Assembly: GCA_023512835.1 (NCBI GenBank)
Contig: CM042091.1
Coordinates: 50,185,158-50,249,157, forward strand
Reading direction: 5' to 3'
DNA: 64,000 nucleotides
Source: Taxillus chinensis
Lineage: Eukaryota > Streptophyta > Magnoliopsida > Santalales > Loranthaceae
Position numbers and translations under genes: made by a program. The notes under the pieces were generated by a model that saw nothing but the letters and a program-made list of their open reading frames with translations, searched no databases and was not told where the DNA came from. Positions 24,244 through 34,860 of this stretch are shown one piece after another; position 1 is the first letter of the stretch, and every line of letters starts with the position of its first letter.

Positions 24244-24480
24244 ACCTTCGACTAATGCAACTCTAGTGATTGATACACAGCCATTGGTTAAAGTGCCATA
24301 CCCGACAGTCTTACCTTTGCTGTTGTCACCATATGAAACGAATGGACCTTGTTTTTCATTAACTTCTACAAGTAGAGTCTAATCACCCATCATATGTCCG
24401 GAGCATCCACTATCGAGGATCCACTTGCTTTGATTGATCTTTAACTTCAAGTGATCTGGCAGTGCATTCTAGAGATGCTC
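24244..24480 (-). pseudogene. Copia A aspartic protease
   Basis: The minus strand at about 24425-24380 encodes WILDSGCSGHMMGD, the Copia protease active site, interrupted by a TAG soon after. The frame resumes with GPFVSYGDNSKGKTVGYG before the pre-integrase region. It lies between gag and integrase as expected. Confidence 0.85.
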
Positions 24481-26466
24481 CTGAAAGACAACAGTTTACA
24501 CTTTTGGTGCCCAAACTTGTTTCGAGCGGTTAGAAAGAACAGCAGTAATGTCAACAGTTCCGGATTTGACTTTGCTAGGACTTTTAGCTCTCCAAGTTGA
24601 CTTTAATTTGTTAGATTCAGCTGCTTCTTTTATCTGGGTTATCTTCGGAGAGACACTCCTTTGAGGTTAAGCTTTTATTTTGCTCGAAGAACCCTTTTTA
24701 TTAAACTGATCTTTATTGGTACGAATTTGATTACAAAGCCAGTTATCAGATAAACTCCAACATTCATAGTGATAATGACCTATTTCCCTACGGATGGAAC
24801 AGACATTATAATACGGAGTACAAACAGGGGATACAGGTCTCTTCGATTTTGCAGACTTTCTCTACTGTTCCCTGTGGCCTAATCCATTGCGTTTGGGTGA
24901 CGCGCTCTTGGCCCTAGATGCGTCAGCCTTAGCCTTTCCTTTCTTTTTGGGTGCTACAGTTTTGGCTTTAACTGTAGCAGCCTTCCCTTCATCATTAGTT
25001 ACGGGTGCTACTGCTTCGGGAAGTGCAGTAACAGCCTCAACTCCACAGTCATAAACTATGGTGCCACCTGAAATGAAACCATCCAACGGTTTAGACGTAC
25101 TAACAGGATATAAGTTGGTTAGTTTTGGAGTGAAATCCGGAGGACACTCAGTAGCTTGAGCATTGGAGGTTGATGATTCTGAGCCTAGGCCAGGTTTGAC
25201 TCGAACATTATCCAGATCAGTCCTAAATGAAGAGGCTATTTCCCCGGATTTAAGCCACTTGCGATTTTTTTCCTTTTCCTATTCTAGTTTATTCTCGAGT
25301 CTTTTTACAATAACTTTTAGGCCTGAGAGATTGGTATTTAGCAGATGATTTTCAGCCCTTAGATCGTGATACCAAGCTTCTTTTCCTCTGAAGTCAGCTA
25401 TGTCTTTTTCAAGTCTAGCAATAGTAAATTCAAGACGTTTATTCTGACTTTCCATATCTTTGTACATTTGAGTAATTATTAGTCTCTCATTCTTTTCATG
25501 ATCACGTTCAGTAACAAGACATTCTATTTTACTCATGAGCTCAGAGATAGAAGGTACCTCAGTATTTGCCATGAGGCAGACGTTCGGCTTAGGAGTTGGC
25601 TCATCATCCGAGGATTCCTCCTCTTCTTCCGAGCCACTGATGTATTTTGTCACAAACGCCTTCCTCTTGTTCTTGCTGTTGTCTGAGGTGGTACGTCGAG
25701 GAGTAACCTTGTCACTTTTCTCTGCCGTCTTAGATTTGGATCTGCATTCCTTGGCCCAGTGACCGGGTTTCCCACAATTAAAGCATTCTTGGGAGCTTAG
25801 CTCCGATCGCTCCTTCCTTCTGGATGATGAGGGGCCTCTTCTGAATCCTTTTCTACTTTTCCGAAGGAATTGTTCAAAGGATTTGACAAGAAGAGCTATT
25901 TCCTCTTTCGTGTCCGAGTCGATTTCTCGACTCATCCGTATCATCCTCTTGATGATTACTTGAGCATTCCGTAGCTTTGAGGGCTACCCCTTTTTCTTTC
26001 CGAGCTACTTTCTCATCACGGTCAGTGTATCTGAATCTGACCTCATGAGTCCGAAGCTCTCCGTATATTTCTTCAAGGGCAGTAAACGGCCAGTTTTTGT
26101 CAGCTTGCATCTGGAGTTGCTTGGAGTAGTAGCGATCCGGCAAGGATCGAAAGAACTTGTCATTGATTTGAGACTGAGTGTAGTGTTCATTGATAGTTTT
26201 TAGCTCTAGAATGAGCTTGCCGAATCTCCGATAGATACTCTCAAGGGATTCGCCAGGTTTGTGATTGAAACTCTCAAAGTTCTGTCTGAGAGCACATATC
26301 ACGTTTTGCATCTGGGACTGACTTCCCTCATAGAGGATTGTCAGTTTATCCCAGATAACTTTTGCTGACGTGCAGCCTTGGACGTCCGTGAAAGCCTTGG
26401 AATCCAAAGACGATGTAACGTAAGCCAGAGCCTTTTCGCTAGCGCACTGCCAGGCTCTTTCATCGT
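24481..26466 (-). pseudogene. Copia A gag, main part, with zinc knuckles
   Basis: The UBN2-type Gag domain spans 26466-25880 (DERAWQCASEKALAYVTSSL, then VICALRQNFESFNHKPGES and FRSLPDRYY). After a frameshift near 25900 comes a perfect CX2CX4HX4C knuckle, CFNCGKPGHWAKEC (about 25788-25745), then a long coiled-coil-like stretch (about 25560-25280) and a basic Ala/Lys-rich segment (25000-24870). A second knuckle-like unit at 24760-24801 has lost one Cys (CSIRREIGHYHYEC). Copia B keeps all four ligands at the matching place. The N-terminus lies at 29151-29478, separated by the inserted LTR 26467-29145. Confidence 0.9.
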
Positions 26467-27019
26467 TGTTGGACCCCATTTTGTCCAGGTTGGACATACT
26501 GACCCCATTTTGATATACCTTTCTGCCCATGCCATATACCTTGTTGAAGAGGTCCACAATGATCCCATATACCTTGTTTTTTATCCATACTTCCCATACT
26601 TTTGTTTTAGACGGGGTCTACCCCAATCTGCATGAGATGAACACAATTGACATGGACGGGGAGTCCAAAATTAATGACTTCTGCGACAAGTCCTTGAAGC
26701 GCCCCCAGGACCAACACCAGATGATGGAGGAGGAAAATTGGAGACCAATGCACTTAGCCGAGCTCCAATCGGACTTAAAATGAAGAAGTTATGGCCAAAA
26801 CAACTTTCGTTGGAAAAGTCAAAACGCGCCAAAAGACGGTCAATGCCCCTGGTCAAAGGGCCCGAGAATGTGACCATATGAGATTCTCAAAAATGACTAT
26901 TTAGGTGAATACGGGGCTTCCCAAACAACCTCCCAAAGTTTGTCCGTTTTAGCATTTTTGGTGGGGGTAAAAAGGTAATTAAAAGTTTAAAAAAAAAAAA
27001 CGAAAGCTGACCGTTGACC

Positions 27020-27235
27020 TGCCGACACTTCGACCCATTGACCCTGAAGCTCGAAGCCCCGAAGCCTCGAAGTCCCGAAGCTCGAAGCCCCAAAATCCCG
27101 AAGCTCGAAGCCTCGAAGCCCCGGGCTCGAAGCCCCGAAGCCCCGGCTCGAAGCCTCGAAGCCTCGAAGCCCCGTTGACCTGCCGATTTCGACCTTCGAC
27201 CCTCGAAGCCTCGCCGCCGACACTTCGAGCCGCGA
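27020..27235. repeat. CGAAGCC(C/T) array in the solo LTR
   Basis: About twenty short imperfect units of CGAAGCCC, CGAAGCTC or CGAAGCCT follow one another with irregular spacing and longer-period duplications. The stretch is much more GC-rich than its surroundings. Confidence 0.85.
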
Positions 27236-28379
27236 CTTACGATGCCGACTTGCGACGCCGACCCGCGGCACCCGTACGCCTTCTACCTTTGGCCCTTCGA
27301 CCCTGCCGACACTTCGAACCTCCGACCCTTTTTTGCCTTCGCTGATTTTTCTCGTTGGCTTCCTCGCTGGCTTATTTCTCTCGCTGTTTATTCACGGGGC
27401 TTGTTTTATGCGCTGGCCATCTGACAAAGCATTCTTTTAAATACCTGTCGGTCACATGTGCTAAACAAAAGCATTAAAAAAGGCAATCACGAGCCACAAA
27501 TCGCCAGACCATCCGACAAATTGCACAAGACCTGGATGAAAATGGGGAAATCAATAATGCAGCATTAAATGCTGCAATTAATGACAGTCCAGCCAAAAAA
27601 CTCTTCTGCAGCACTTTAAGAGGCATTCATCAGTCCCTGCGGGAGGGGGGATACAGACAGAGGGCGACAATTCGTTAAAAAAAAAAAAAGGAAGAGGGAA
27701 CCCTCCATCATTCCAGTGCAGAAAAAGAAAGAAAGAAAAAAAGAGAGAGAGATCATTGAGAAAAAAGAAGAGAGAGATCATTAAAGAAGAAAGAAAGGAG
27801 AGAAACGCCCCAGCCTCATCTTCTCAGATTAAACGCCCAGTTTTCTGCAATCAACATCACCCCTTTATCCTCTTTCCCTCCTCTCACGCCAGCTCTTTTT
27901 TTTAGCAAGGAAAAACACAAAAAACAGCCCCAGCTTCAGCCCTTTTTTCTGCGTGTTCAGCAAGTAAAAAACATAACAGACACCAATCCCTTTCCAATCC
28001 CCTATTTCTCACGCCTACCCTCCTTATTTCCAGTCATCAAAAAACTCAAACCCAGAAAATACATCACTCCACTCTTCAAATACCAAGAATTCCCCCTCGC
28101 AAACCTCCCTGTCAGATTTTGTTGGTTCTAAGCAAGTGATTATCAGCGCCGATAGGAGTTCAAACAGAAGATTAGTGTTGCAAGCTTCAAAGTCGGTTCT
28201 ACCCTTATCTTTTCAATACTTTTTTCAGTTTATTTGTATCTATATTTGGTGTAATTGTTTTTTTAGCATTTTTCTAATTTTCGTTTTTTAGCTTATCTAT
28301 ATTTGATGTAATTGCTTTTCAGCCTTTTTTCATTGTATTTTCCTGTATTTCTTCCTATGTGTATATTGTAATATGTAAA

Positions 28380-28740
28380 GTATAGTAGAAAGAAAGGTTT
28401 CCAAAAAACAAAAAAAACAAAAACAAAAACAACAAAAAACGTCTTCATGTTTTTAAAAAGAAAAAAAAAAAAAAAAAAGAAAAGAGAGGAAGAAAACCAA
28501 AGTTGGTACTTCAATTTCTAAAACAAAAAAAAACAACAAAACAACAAAACAAACAAAAAAAACAAAAAAAAAGGACCAAAATGTTTTTTTTTACAAAACA
28601 TAGAAAACAAAAAAAATGTATGTTTTCTAACCCGAAAAAAAAAAAAAAAAAACAAAACAAAAACAAAATAAAAAGGGAAATAAAAACCAGTTTTTAGGAC
28701 TTCAATTTCAAAAAGTAAAACCAAAAAAGCCAAAACCAAT
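28380..28740. repeat. A-rich simple sequence in the solo LTR
   Basis: Runs of A broken by single C or G (AAAACAAAAACAAC type) make up most of this stretch. The Lys- or Phe-rich reading frames across it are artefacts. Confidence 0.9.
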
Positions 28741-29150
28741 CCCTAAGATCTCATTCTCCACTTCACACAAAAACCCAAATTTTTAGGATTCCCTTTAAGA
28801 ATTTTAGGGTAAATCAATTTTAACCATAAACTTTGACAAGTAACTTAGCCAAATGTAAATCATTGACTTCTTAGGAAATTTAGTCTAGTCACGCAGTATA
28901 AATACAAACCTCCTCCTCCTAAATTAGATACCGAAAGGGGGTCTTGTAAGGGTGCTAATCCTTCCCCACACGTAACCAACTCCCGAACCCATCTCTCGAT
29001 AACGCAGACCATACACTTAAAACTACTCAAAGTAGAGGGTATCCAACTGTACCCCAAAAACGGTTGGTGGCGACTCTAAAATTTCTCACCATTGTTTTAG
29101 TTTGAGCTCACCCCAAAAGGACCCGGACGAAAACCAGTGATGACAATCGT

Positions 29151-29478
29151 TGGTAAGTTCGGCATCCGTCTTTGGCCTTCTAACTCCATGTTCTCCGATA
29201 GTCATCGGAATTGGAATCTCCCGATGAAGACAGGGCCACATGAGATGGTCATGACATACCATGAACATCTTCATGCGAGCTTTCCACCTGGGAGAAAAGC
29301 TCGGGTGTGAATTTGGGCGTTTTGTCGAGTAAAACCGGAACTCCGTGGTTGAGCGGTGGAGGCAAGCAGCAGGTTGAGGTGGGTCGACGTTTTCACCGCC
29401 GCTTCGATTCGGGACGGGCTCTTGTGCACCTTCGGAGTTAAGGCGAGTGTTGAATAGCATACTACTTTCTTCGGCCAT
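29151..29478 (-). pseudogene. N-terminus of Copia A gag
   Basis: The ATG at 29476-29478 opens with MAEESSMLFNTRLNSEGAQ, shared in part with Copia B (ATG at 46668). The frame runs to the target site of the inserted LTR at 29150 and the protein continues at 26466. It lies 48 bases downstream of the primer site. A frameshift lies within the Ser/Pro-rich part, since the segment around SPRWKARMKMF is a different frame from the one in Copia B. Confidence 0.8.
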
Positions 29479-29525
29479 TGCTGAGAGTGAAAGAGTGGGA
29501 TCTCTACTTAGAACAAATAGAACTT

Positions 29526-29537
29526 GCTCTGATACCA
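29526..29537 (-). promoter_or_regulatory. Primer-binding site of Copia A
   Basis: The minus strand reads TGGTATCAGAGC two bases after the LTR end. It is complementary to the 3' end of plant initiator-Met tRNA, the usual Copia primer. Confidence 0.93.
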
Positions 29538-29539
29538 CT

Positions 29540-29570
29540 TGATGGTCCCTTGGAGCCTAGAGGGGGGTGA
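29540..29570 (-). repeat. 5' LTR of Copia A, piece 1 (3' edge)
   Basis: It starts TGATGGTCCCTTGGAGCC and matches the start of the Copia B LTR at 46708. It is cut after GGTGA by the element at 29571. Confidence 0.9.
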
Positions 29571-30746
29571 TGTCACGCCCTGGTTTTCCAACCCGAGGAG
29601 ACCGGAGCGTGACCCTCCCTTTACCCGGGTTTGGATAAAGGGGTAGGATACAACATACACTTCACATTTTATTTTCAGAGACCAAAATCACATAATTATT
29701 AAATTCAAACCACATGCCTTTATTATGTTTCAAACTTCATTACAAAAATCTCCCTCTGGGGTTACAAGGCCTCAACGAAATTACATAACACAAATTACAT
29801 AACATAAAACAAAGCCACAAAACGGAACTCCTCCACCTAGGTGTTCCCACCTAACGCCTGTAGGTTCCTGCAAGAAAAACACACCACAGTAGGAGGGGTG
29901 AGCAATCACAGCTCAGTAGGGATCATGTCTCCCCAACCCATCCCATGCTCCTAGCATCTACATGACATGTGTACGAGTGCGGTGTCGTGATACATTCCAA
30001 CAGATATAATAACAACCACCAGCAAATACAATCATTTCTACATTCACACAGGATAACACTTTAACCACAAGTGATTTAACCGCCTCTTCAGGCCAATGAT
30101 TCAAGTGATTTAACCGCCTCTTCAGGCCAATGATTTAACCGCCTCTCAGGCAAATAGTTTAACCGCCTCTCAGGCATAGTTTCCATGACCTCACAGGCTA
30201 ACACAAAACATTCCCAGGCTTCCACGGCCACCGGGTGTACAAGCAAACACGCAACACATAAGGCCATACAGGCATAACATCAAACACTTAATATGCTTAG
30301 TCACACGGGAATAACGTCGAACACTTAGCATGCATATATTCACAGGCTCGAAACCTAGCCACACGGATATTATTTCAAACACATAATATACATAGCCTCA
30401 CAGGCATTATTTCAAACACGTTCGAGCATACACACACAGGCATATTCACACAGGCATTTTATCGAACACTTAACATGCACTAACCACCCAACCTCGAAAT
30501 CACACCAAAACGCCATCGAAGGCCAACATTCATATAGGAGGTCACACCTATATGAATTTACATATAAATAATATAACAATAACAATAGAAACTCGAGAAA
30601 CCCTCTACACAGGGCCTAACCCCGGAACAGACCAGGTGAGACAGAACCCCTACCTTGAAAACGTCCTCCAGCCTCTTACTTCCACGCTAAACATTGTCTT
30701 CCCCACGCACGACGCTCCGGCAGCAAGCCAGCAGCTCTCCTTCCTT

Positions 30747-30801
<55 letters not shown>

Positions 30802-31476
30802 GGCCGAAAAGAACCCTAACCCTAGAACAAGGAGTCTCCTCATCCTTATATAGACCTCCCATTATCAAAACGACGTAGTTTTGATTAAGTGAAACCCAGG
30901 ATCAAAACGACGTAGTTTTGATTACACAAGCTACAACCTTTCCGCATCCATACACACCAAAATACTCACTATTCCACCCTGGTCCTTTGGGAAAAGATGA
31001 TTAGAATAACAAAACTAAGGTAACCATGCAAAAATATGCCCTGCACGCCAATTTGAACGTCAATTCCCCAATTGGCGTGCAGCTCCAAATGCACTCAAAC
31101 TTTACCCCAAGCCTCCTTGCATCTTGTAGAGGCCTGAGAAGCAAAAATATGCTTGCACGTGAAATGGGTGAATTCACGTGCAGCTCCAAATGCTCTGAAA
31201 TTTCTGTGGTAGGTAGAGGACCTCATTCTAAGAAACTTTTGTTCTTGTACGCCAATTGTTTGAGGCCATCTACCCTATCAAAAGTGAGCTCCAAGATCAG
31301 CCAAAACAGCTTAAAACCGCCTGTATACGCATAGCATCTTCCTAGGGCATAAAGGTACGTTATCACTTGTCACATGCACCTCCCAAAAGTCCCCTCTTGG
31401 GCTCATCTCTTACCTCAAACTTGTGCACCAACATCCAAGGTGTTTGTGGTTAACTTCTTACACACGGGTCATTACA
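29571..31476 (-). repeat. 3' LTR of the non-autonomous Gypsy element
   Basis: The left end reads as the reverse of the chromovirus LTR end (GGAAATCC, GGGCGTGACA). On the minus strand U3 has two CACGTG boxes (31156-31161, 31175-31180), two 22-bp palindromes (30901-30922, 30864-30885) and a TATA box (about 30845-30852). A leader with AACCCTAACCCTA on the plus strand and a (CT)n run at 30751-30796 follows. Four tandem units of about 25 bp (TTTAACCGCCTCTTCAGGCC) lie at 30070-30180. An Athila-like LTR start is embedded at about 31365. Confidence 0.85.
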
Positions 31477-31890
31477 TCCTCTCCCCCTTAAGACTTTTCG
31501 TCCTCGAAAAGAAATGACATACGAGGAAAACAAACACAAGCTACCCATTTGCCACACGGCGAGCCACAACACCCAAATGGGTCATACACCGCGCATAGCA
31601 CATGACGGCACATAACAAAGTACCACCATAATCCATAACCACATGCATCACAATAATGCATATAACACATATCCGCATGTCACAAATACACGTCACAAAA
31701 TACATCACAATGATGAACACATGTCTAAAAGACAAAACAAATACACCAAATCATACACACTAATACAAGAAAACACATCACTATCCCTTGGCCAACAGCC
31801 ACCTCCCACTCTTAAGGTTGTTCGTCCTCGAACAACGCTGGGTGTTGCTCACGCATCATGGGCTCACATTCCATGTCTCCTCTGCAGGAC
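31477..31890 (-). pseudogene. 3' end of chromovirus-type pol and untranslated tail in the non-autonomous element
   Basis: Reading minus, the piece at about 31890-31815 encodes the last residues of a chromovirus integrase (region of EETW, MMREQ, LFEDEQ in the relative), followed by a stop and GGGAGGTGGCTGTTGGCCAAGGG as in 41803-41825. The remainder to 31477 matches the chromovirus 3' tail, and TTAAGGGGGAGAGGA serves as polypurine tract. Upstream of 31890 the similarity stops abruptly. Confidence 0.75.
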
Positions 31891-34342
31891 GTGTCAGCTT
31901 CTAAAAGACAACACACCTTCCAAAACGCACATGCTGATGCACATCGCCCACAACCATTCACCTACCCGCGATCGAAGATATCACACCATAACACACATGA
32001 AGGCACGTACCCACGGACCCAATACAACACAACATGATAGGGAAACACATATTCTAATCTCACAAACAACCCTTGTTCTCCTCACCCGACACATGTCACA
32101 AGTATTCACATGTCACGACATGATCAGACATATACGCCCATCACCAACACATTTAACAAATCACATGGGTCATAGAGCAACTCACATCATAAACACCACC
32201 ACAAGGAACAACTCACAAACAAAGCACTACTACACGTTTAACGTTCCACTGCCCAGTCACCAACATCATACAAACTCATCCGCAGGGAGTGTCCTCACAA
32301 CCTTCCCACCTTTGGACTTTTCGTCCCCGAAAAGAGAAATCAAGTAGTAACATCACGAGAAGATCAAAGCAACACATAACACCCATGAGCACAACAAGAA
32401 CTAGGGCTTGGCCAATTAGCGTGCCGACAACAACTCATGTGAGCAAATCGACAACGGTGAGGTCGAGAAACCTCCCACAGAGTCGCTAAGACCCCAACAA
32501 CCGAACAAGGCCAACACCATAAGCCTATGCATGAAGTATCCATTCGCTAGAATTCATATGATTGAACGAGAAGTCACTACATCGACATAGCAGGGTACTC
32601 GGTGTTAGACGCCTACTCGTGTCACAATAGGACCAACACTCCACAATGTGAAATACCTAACAATGACACCACTGAGATTTGATGTCAACGGACACCAAAA
32701 ATTTACAACGTAGCCACACTCCATATGTAGACCTTACCCAGGCAACAAACACAAAGAGGTCACAAGGAAACACAAACAAACAAGAGAAAAGCATTATGCA
32801 AACCACAATCACAAGTCCCACACAGGGATATCACCACAAAGAACACTTGCATCACAGTGAAAACCACCTCACTCAAGCAAGGAACATTGAAACCCAACCA
32901 ACGCCATTGGTGACGCAGAACGAAGTACAAGCCCGGACACAACAACACGAGAATGGAGTGTGCTCTCAACCACTCGGTCACAGTCAACCTGGCGCCCAAC
33001 GGAGTCCAAGGATGCACTAAAAACAGTAAATGCAGCACCACACACACAACCATGGTAAGACCAGAACCCACTATCGGGCTATCACTAGTCACCGACTTTG
33101 AGAATCGACCTCCTTGATTACGGTCAAATAGGGATCCACCAAGGTCCCACACAGCCTTCACAACTGAGGCTTACCGTACGCCCCAAGAGATAATGCCTTA
33201 CCACGCCGCAGACGCGCCACGCGATAGGAATCCCTTGACGCCGAGTAGCTATGAACAACATAGTTCTCCCCACACCGAAAACTCTCCTATCTCGCAACTT
33301 GACCACAATGGAATCCTCTCGTGTCACCACTCACAGGTCACAAGAAAATCCCTTGCCTCCAAGACACACCCCACCTCATGGCCCACCAACTCCGCTATAT
33401 CAACTATTACGTTTTATCTCAACACATTAGCAAAACACTCAAATGGACCAAGAAATACGCAGGCTCTAGCCGCAGCTTAATAGGGTCATTGCAATTCCTT
33501 CGGGTAGGCACAGGAAACAAGACATGCAAACTCCTAATTCGGGACATTCACGCAGCTCCCCAAACACACCAACACTTTGATGGCGTGGACCACCACACTT
33601 ACCGCATAGAAACGCACACGAAAGACTTTCAAGAAGAATATATGTAGCATGAAGACCCCATAATAGCCGCAGGACACAAATCTCCCCCAAAGGAGTAGCA
33701 CTAATACCCCTTACAAGCAAAACTCACATCCGACTCCATTCCGTGAATCACAACTCATCAATACTTTCACACTTTAACTTAGCATGCCATCACACGTGAC
33801 AAGGAATAACATCAACATTACACATAACACCCCTCTTCATCCCACACCGCACATAATATGCGCATGCATCACCTCCTACTCCTCTGCATATGAATGCCAC
33901 GAGACCCACACATAAGAACTTTGCTACTCCTTTAGCACATATGTAACACACACAACAAAACAAAGCAACCACAACACACAAAATAAACTACTTTGTAGAA
34001 CACATGTAAGAGAGGACATACTAGCCCCCCACCTCCTCGCCTCTTTTAAGCCTATTACTCACGAGACATGGATTAGCGGAATGGTCCTACCACCAGGAGT
34101 ACATCCTCAACCCCTCGGAAGATGTCTTCAAATTATGAGGAAAAACCCAAACAAGGCCTGCCCAAATCTCACTTGCTTACCTCTTTTTACCAAATTGATG
34201 CACCGGGCATAACCCTCAAAACCCACTCATAGCCGCTAGTTCAATTCTAGAACACCACACATTTCATACATGCACAACTGGTTTCACAACATATCTATTT
34301 TACCTTACTCGGTGTTTTCGACACACCATAAGCACGACACAT
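31891..34342. other. Unidentified 2.45-kb internal sequence of the non-autonomous element
   Basis: No domain, primer site or LTR is recognisable. One plus-strand frame of 234 codons (31643-32347) starts outside this stretch, in the antisense of the 3' tail. Its His/Thr/Asn-rich product looks like the consequence of CA-rich sequence. The region is CA-rich on the plus strand throughout. Confidence 0.6.
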
Positions 34343-34347
34343 GGTGA

Positions 34348-34860
34348 ATAGGCTCTTATTGAAACTCTTTTGATTCTCTTATGACACAAACACTTATCTC
34401 GTTAAGTGATAGAATCATCAGGGAAGACAACTAGATAGTGGAAGTATTTTGTTTTATTATCAAAAGATAAATACAACAAAATAGAAGCAAGGCTCGTTAC
34501 ACTCTGTTTACAAAGAGGATTCACACACTAGCCTAAATTATGTCTTTGAGCTCTTCCGCATACACAAGATTGATTTTGGCTCACTCGTATACACACTTTA
34601 AATATATAAGTATGAATATTTATACAAAAACATTCCTAAAAGACAACCTTAGAACTTGTAGTTCCAGGAATGCGTTCAGCACTAACTATTCCTCGGTAGT
34701 CTCTTTGCCTTGACTGCTGCGGTTTGTGGAGCTCAAGATCTTGGGTTTGAAGAGTATAAGTGCCTTTGTGAGTTCCCAAATATAATTAAAGTTGTGTCCA
34801 CATATCCGGGTGATCCACGTGTAAGATTCTTCAGGTTCTCAACAAGTTTGACTTACATCG
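34348..34860 (-). repeat. 5' LTR of Copia A, piece 2
   Basis: It continues the LTR from ATAGGCTCTTATTG and matches Copia B from 46738 on. A minus-strand TATA-type box (TATAAATATT, 34615-34624) is the likely promoter of Copia A. It is interrupted at 34860 by the chromovirus. Confidence 0.9.

Larger units (their letters stand above)
26467..29145. mobile_element. Probable solo LTR (2679 bp) inside Copia A gag
   Basis: It begins TGTTGGACCCC, ends CAGTGATGACA and is flanked by the duplication ATCGT (26462-26466 and 29146-29150). Comparison with Copia B (46330-46350) shows gag uninterrupted there. No coding domain is visible. The ORFs inside are low-complexity artefacts of A/T runs. The segment ACGGTTGGTGGCGACTCT near the right end (about 29060-29080) resembles sequence near the ends of Tat/Ogre-type LTRs, a tentative hint of family only. 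Orientation is unclear. A short non-autonomous element is the alternative. Confidence 0.75.
29571..34342 (-). mobile_element. Defective, probably non-autonomous Gypsy element related to the chromovirus
   Basis: A 1906-bp LTR (29571-31476) begins TGTCACGCCC and ends GTCATTACA on the plus strand, with a polypurine tract on its right, so it is a minus-strand 3' LTR. About 345 bases of internal sequence then match the 3' end of the chromovirus (reverse of 41700-42127), including the last codons of pol. From about 31890 to 34342 the sequence matches nothing I recognise. There is no 5' LTR, although GGTGA flanks both sides (29566-29570 and 34343-34347). Either the 5' end was deleted at a short homology, or the element has unusual ends. 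Confidence 0.75.

Noticed and set aside
28293..28739. Phe-rich and Lys-rich ORFs on both strands
   Set aside because: Products of A/T homopolymer runs.
26467..29145. A host gene between the two gag parts of Copia A
   Set aside because: The segment has TG/CA ends, a 5-bp duplication and no coherent coding frame; comparison with Copia B shows it is an insertion.
30813..30829. AACCCTAACCCTA as a telomere remnant
   Set aside because: Only two units, located in an LTR leader at the same place as the telo-box of the related chromovirus, so a promoter motif is more likely.
31643..32347. A plus-strand ORF of 234 codons
   Set aside because: It lies antisense to the 3' tail of the non-autonomous Gypsy element, is dominated by His, Thr and Asn from CA-rich sequence, and has no recognisable motif.
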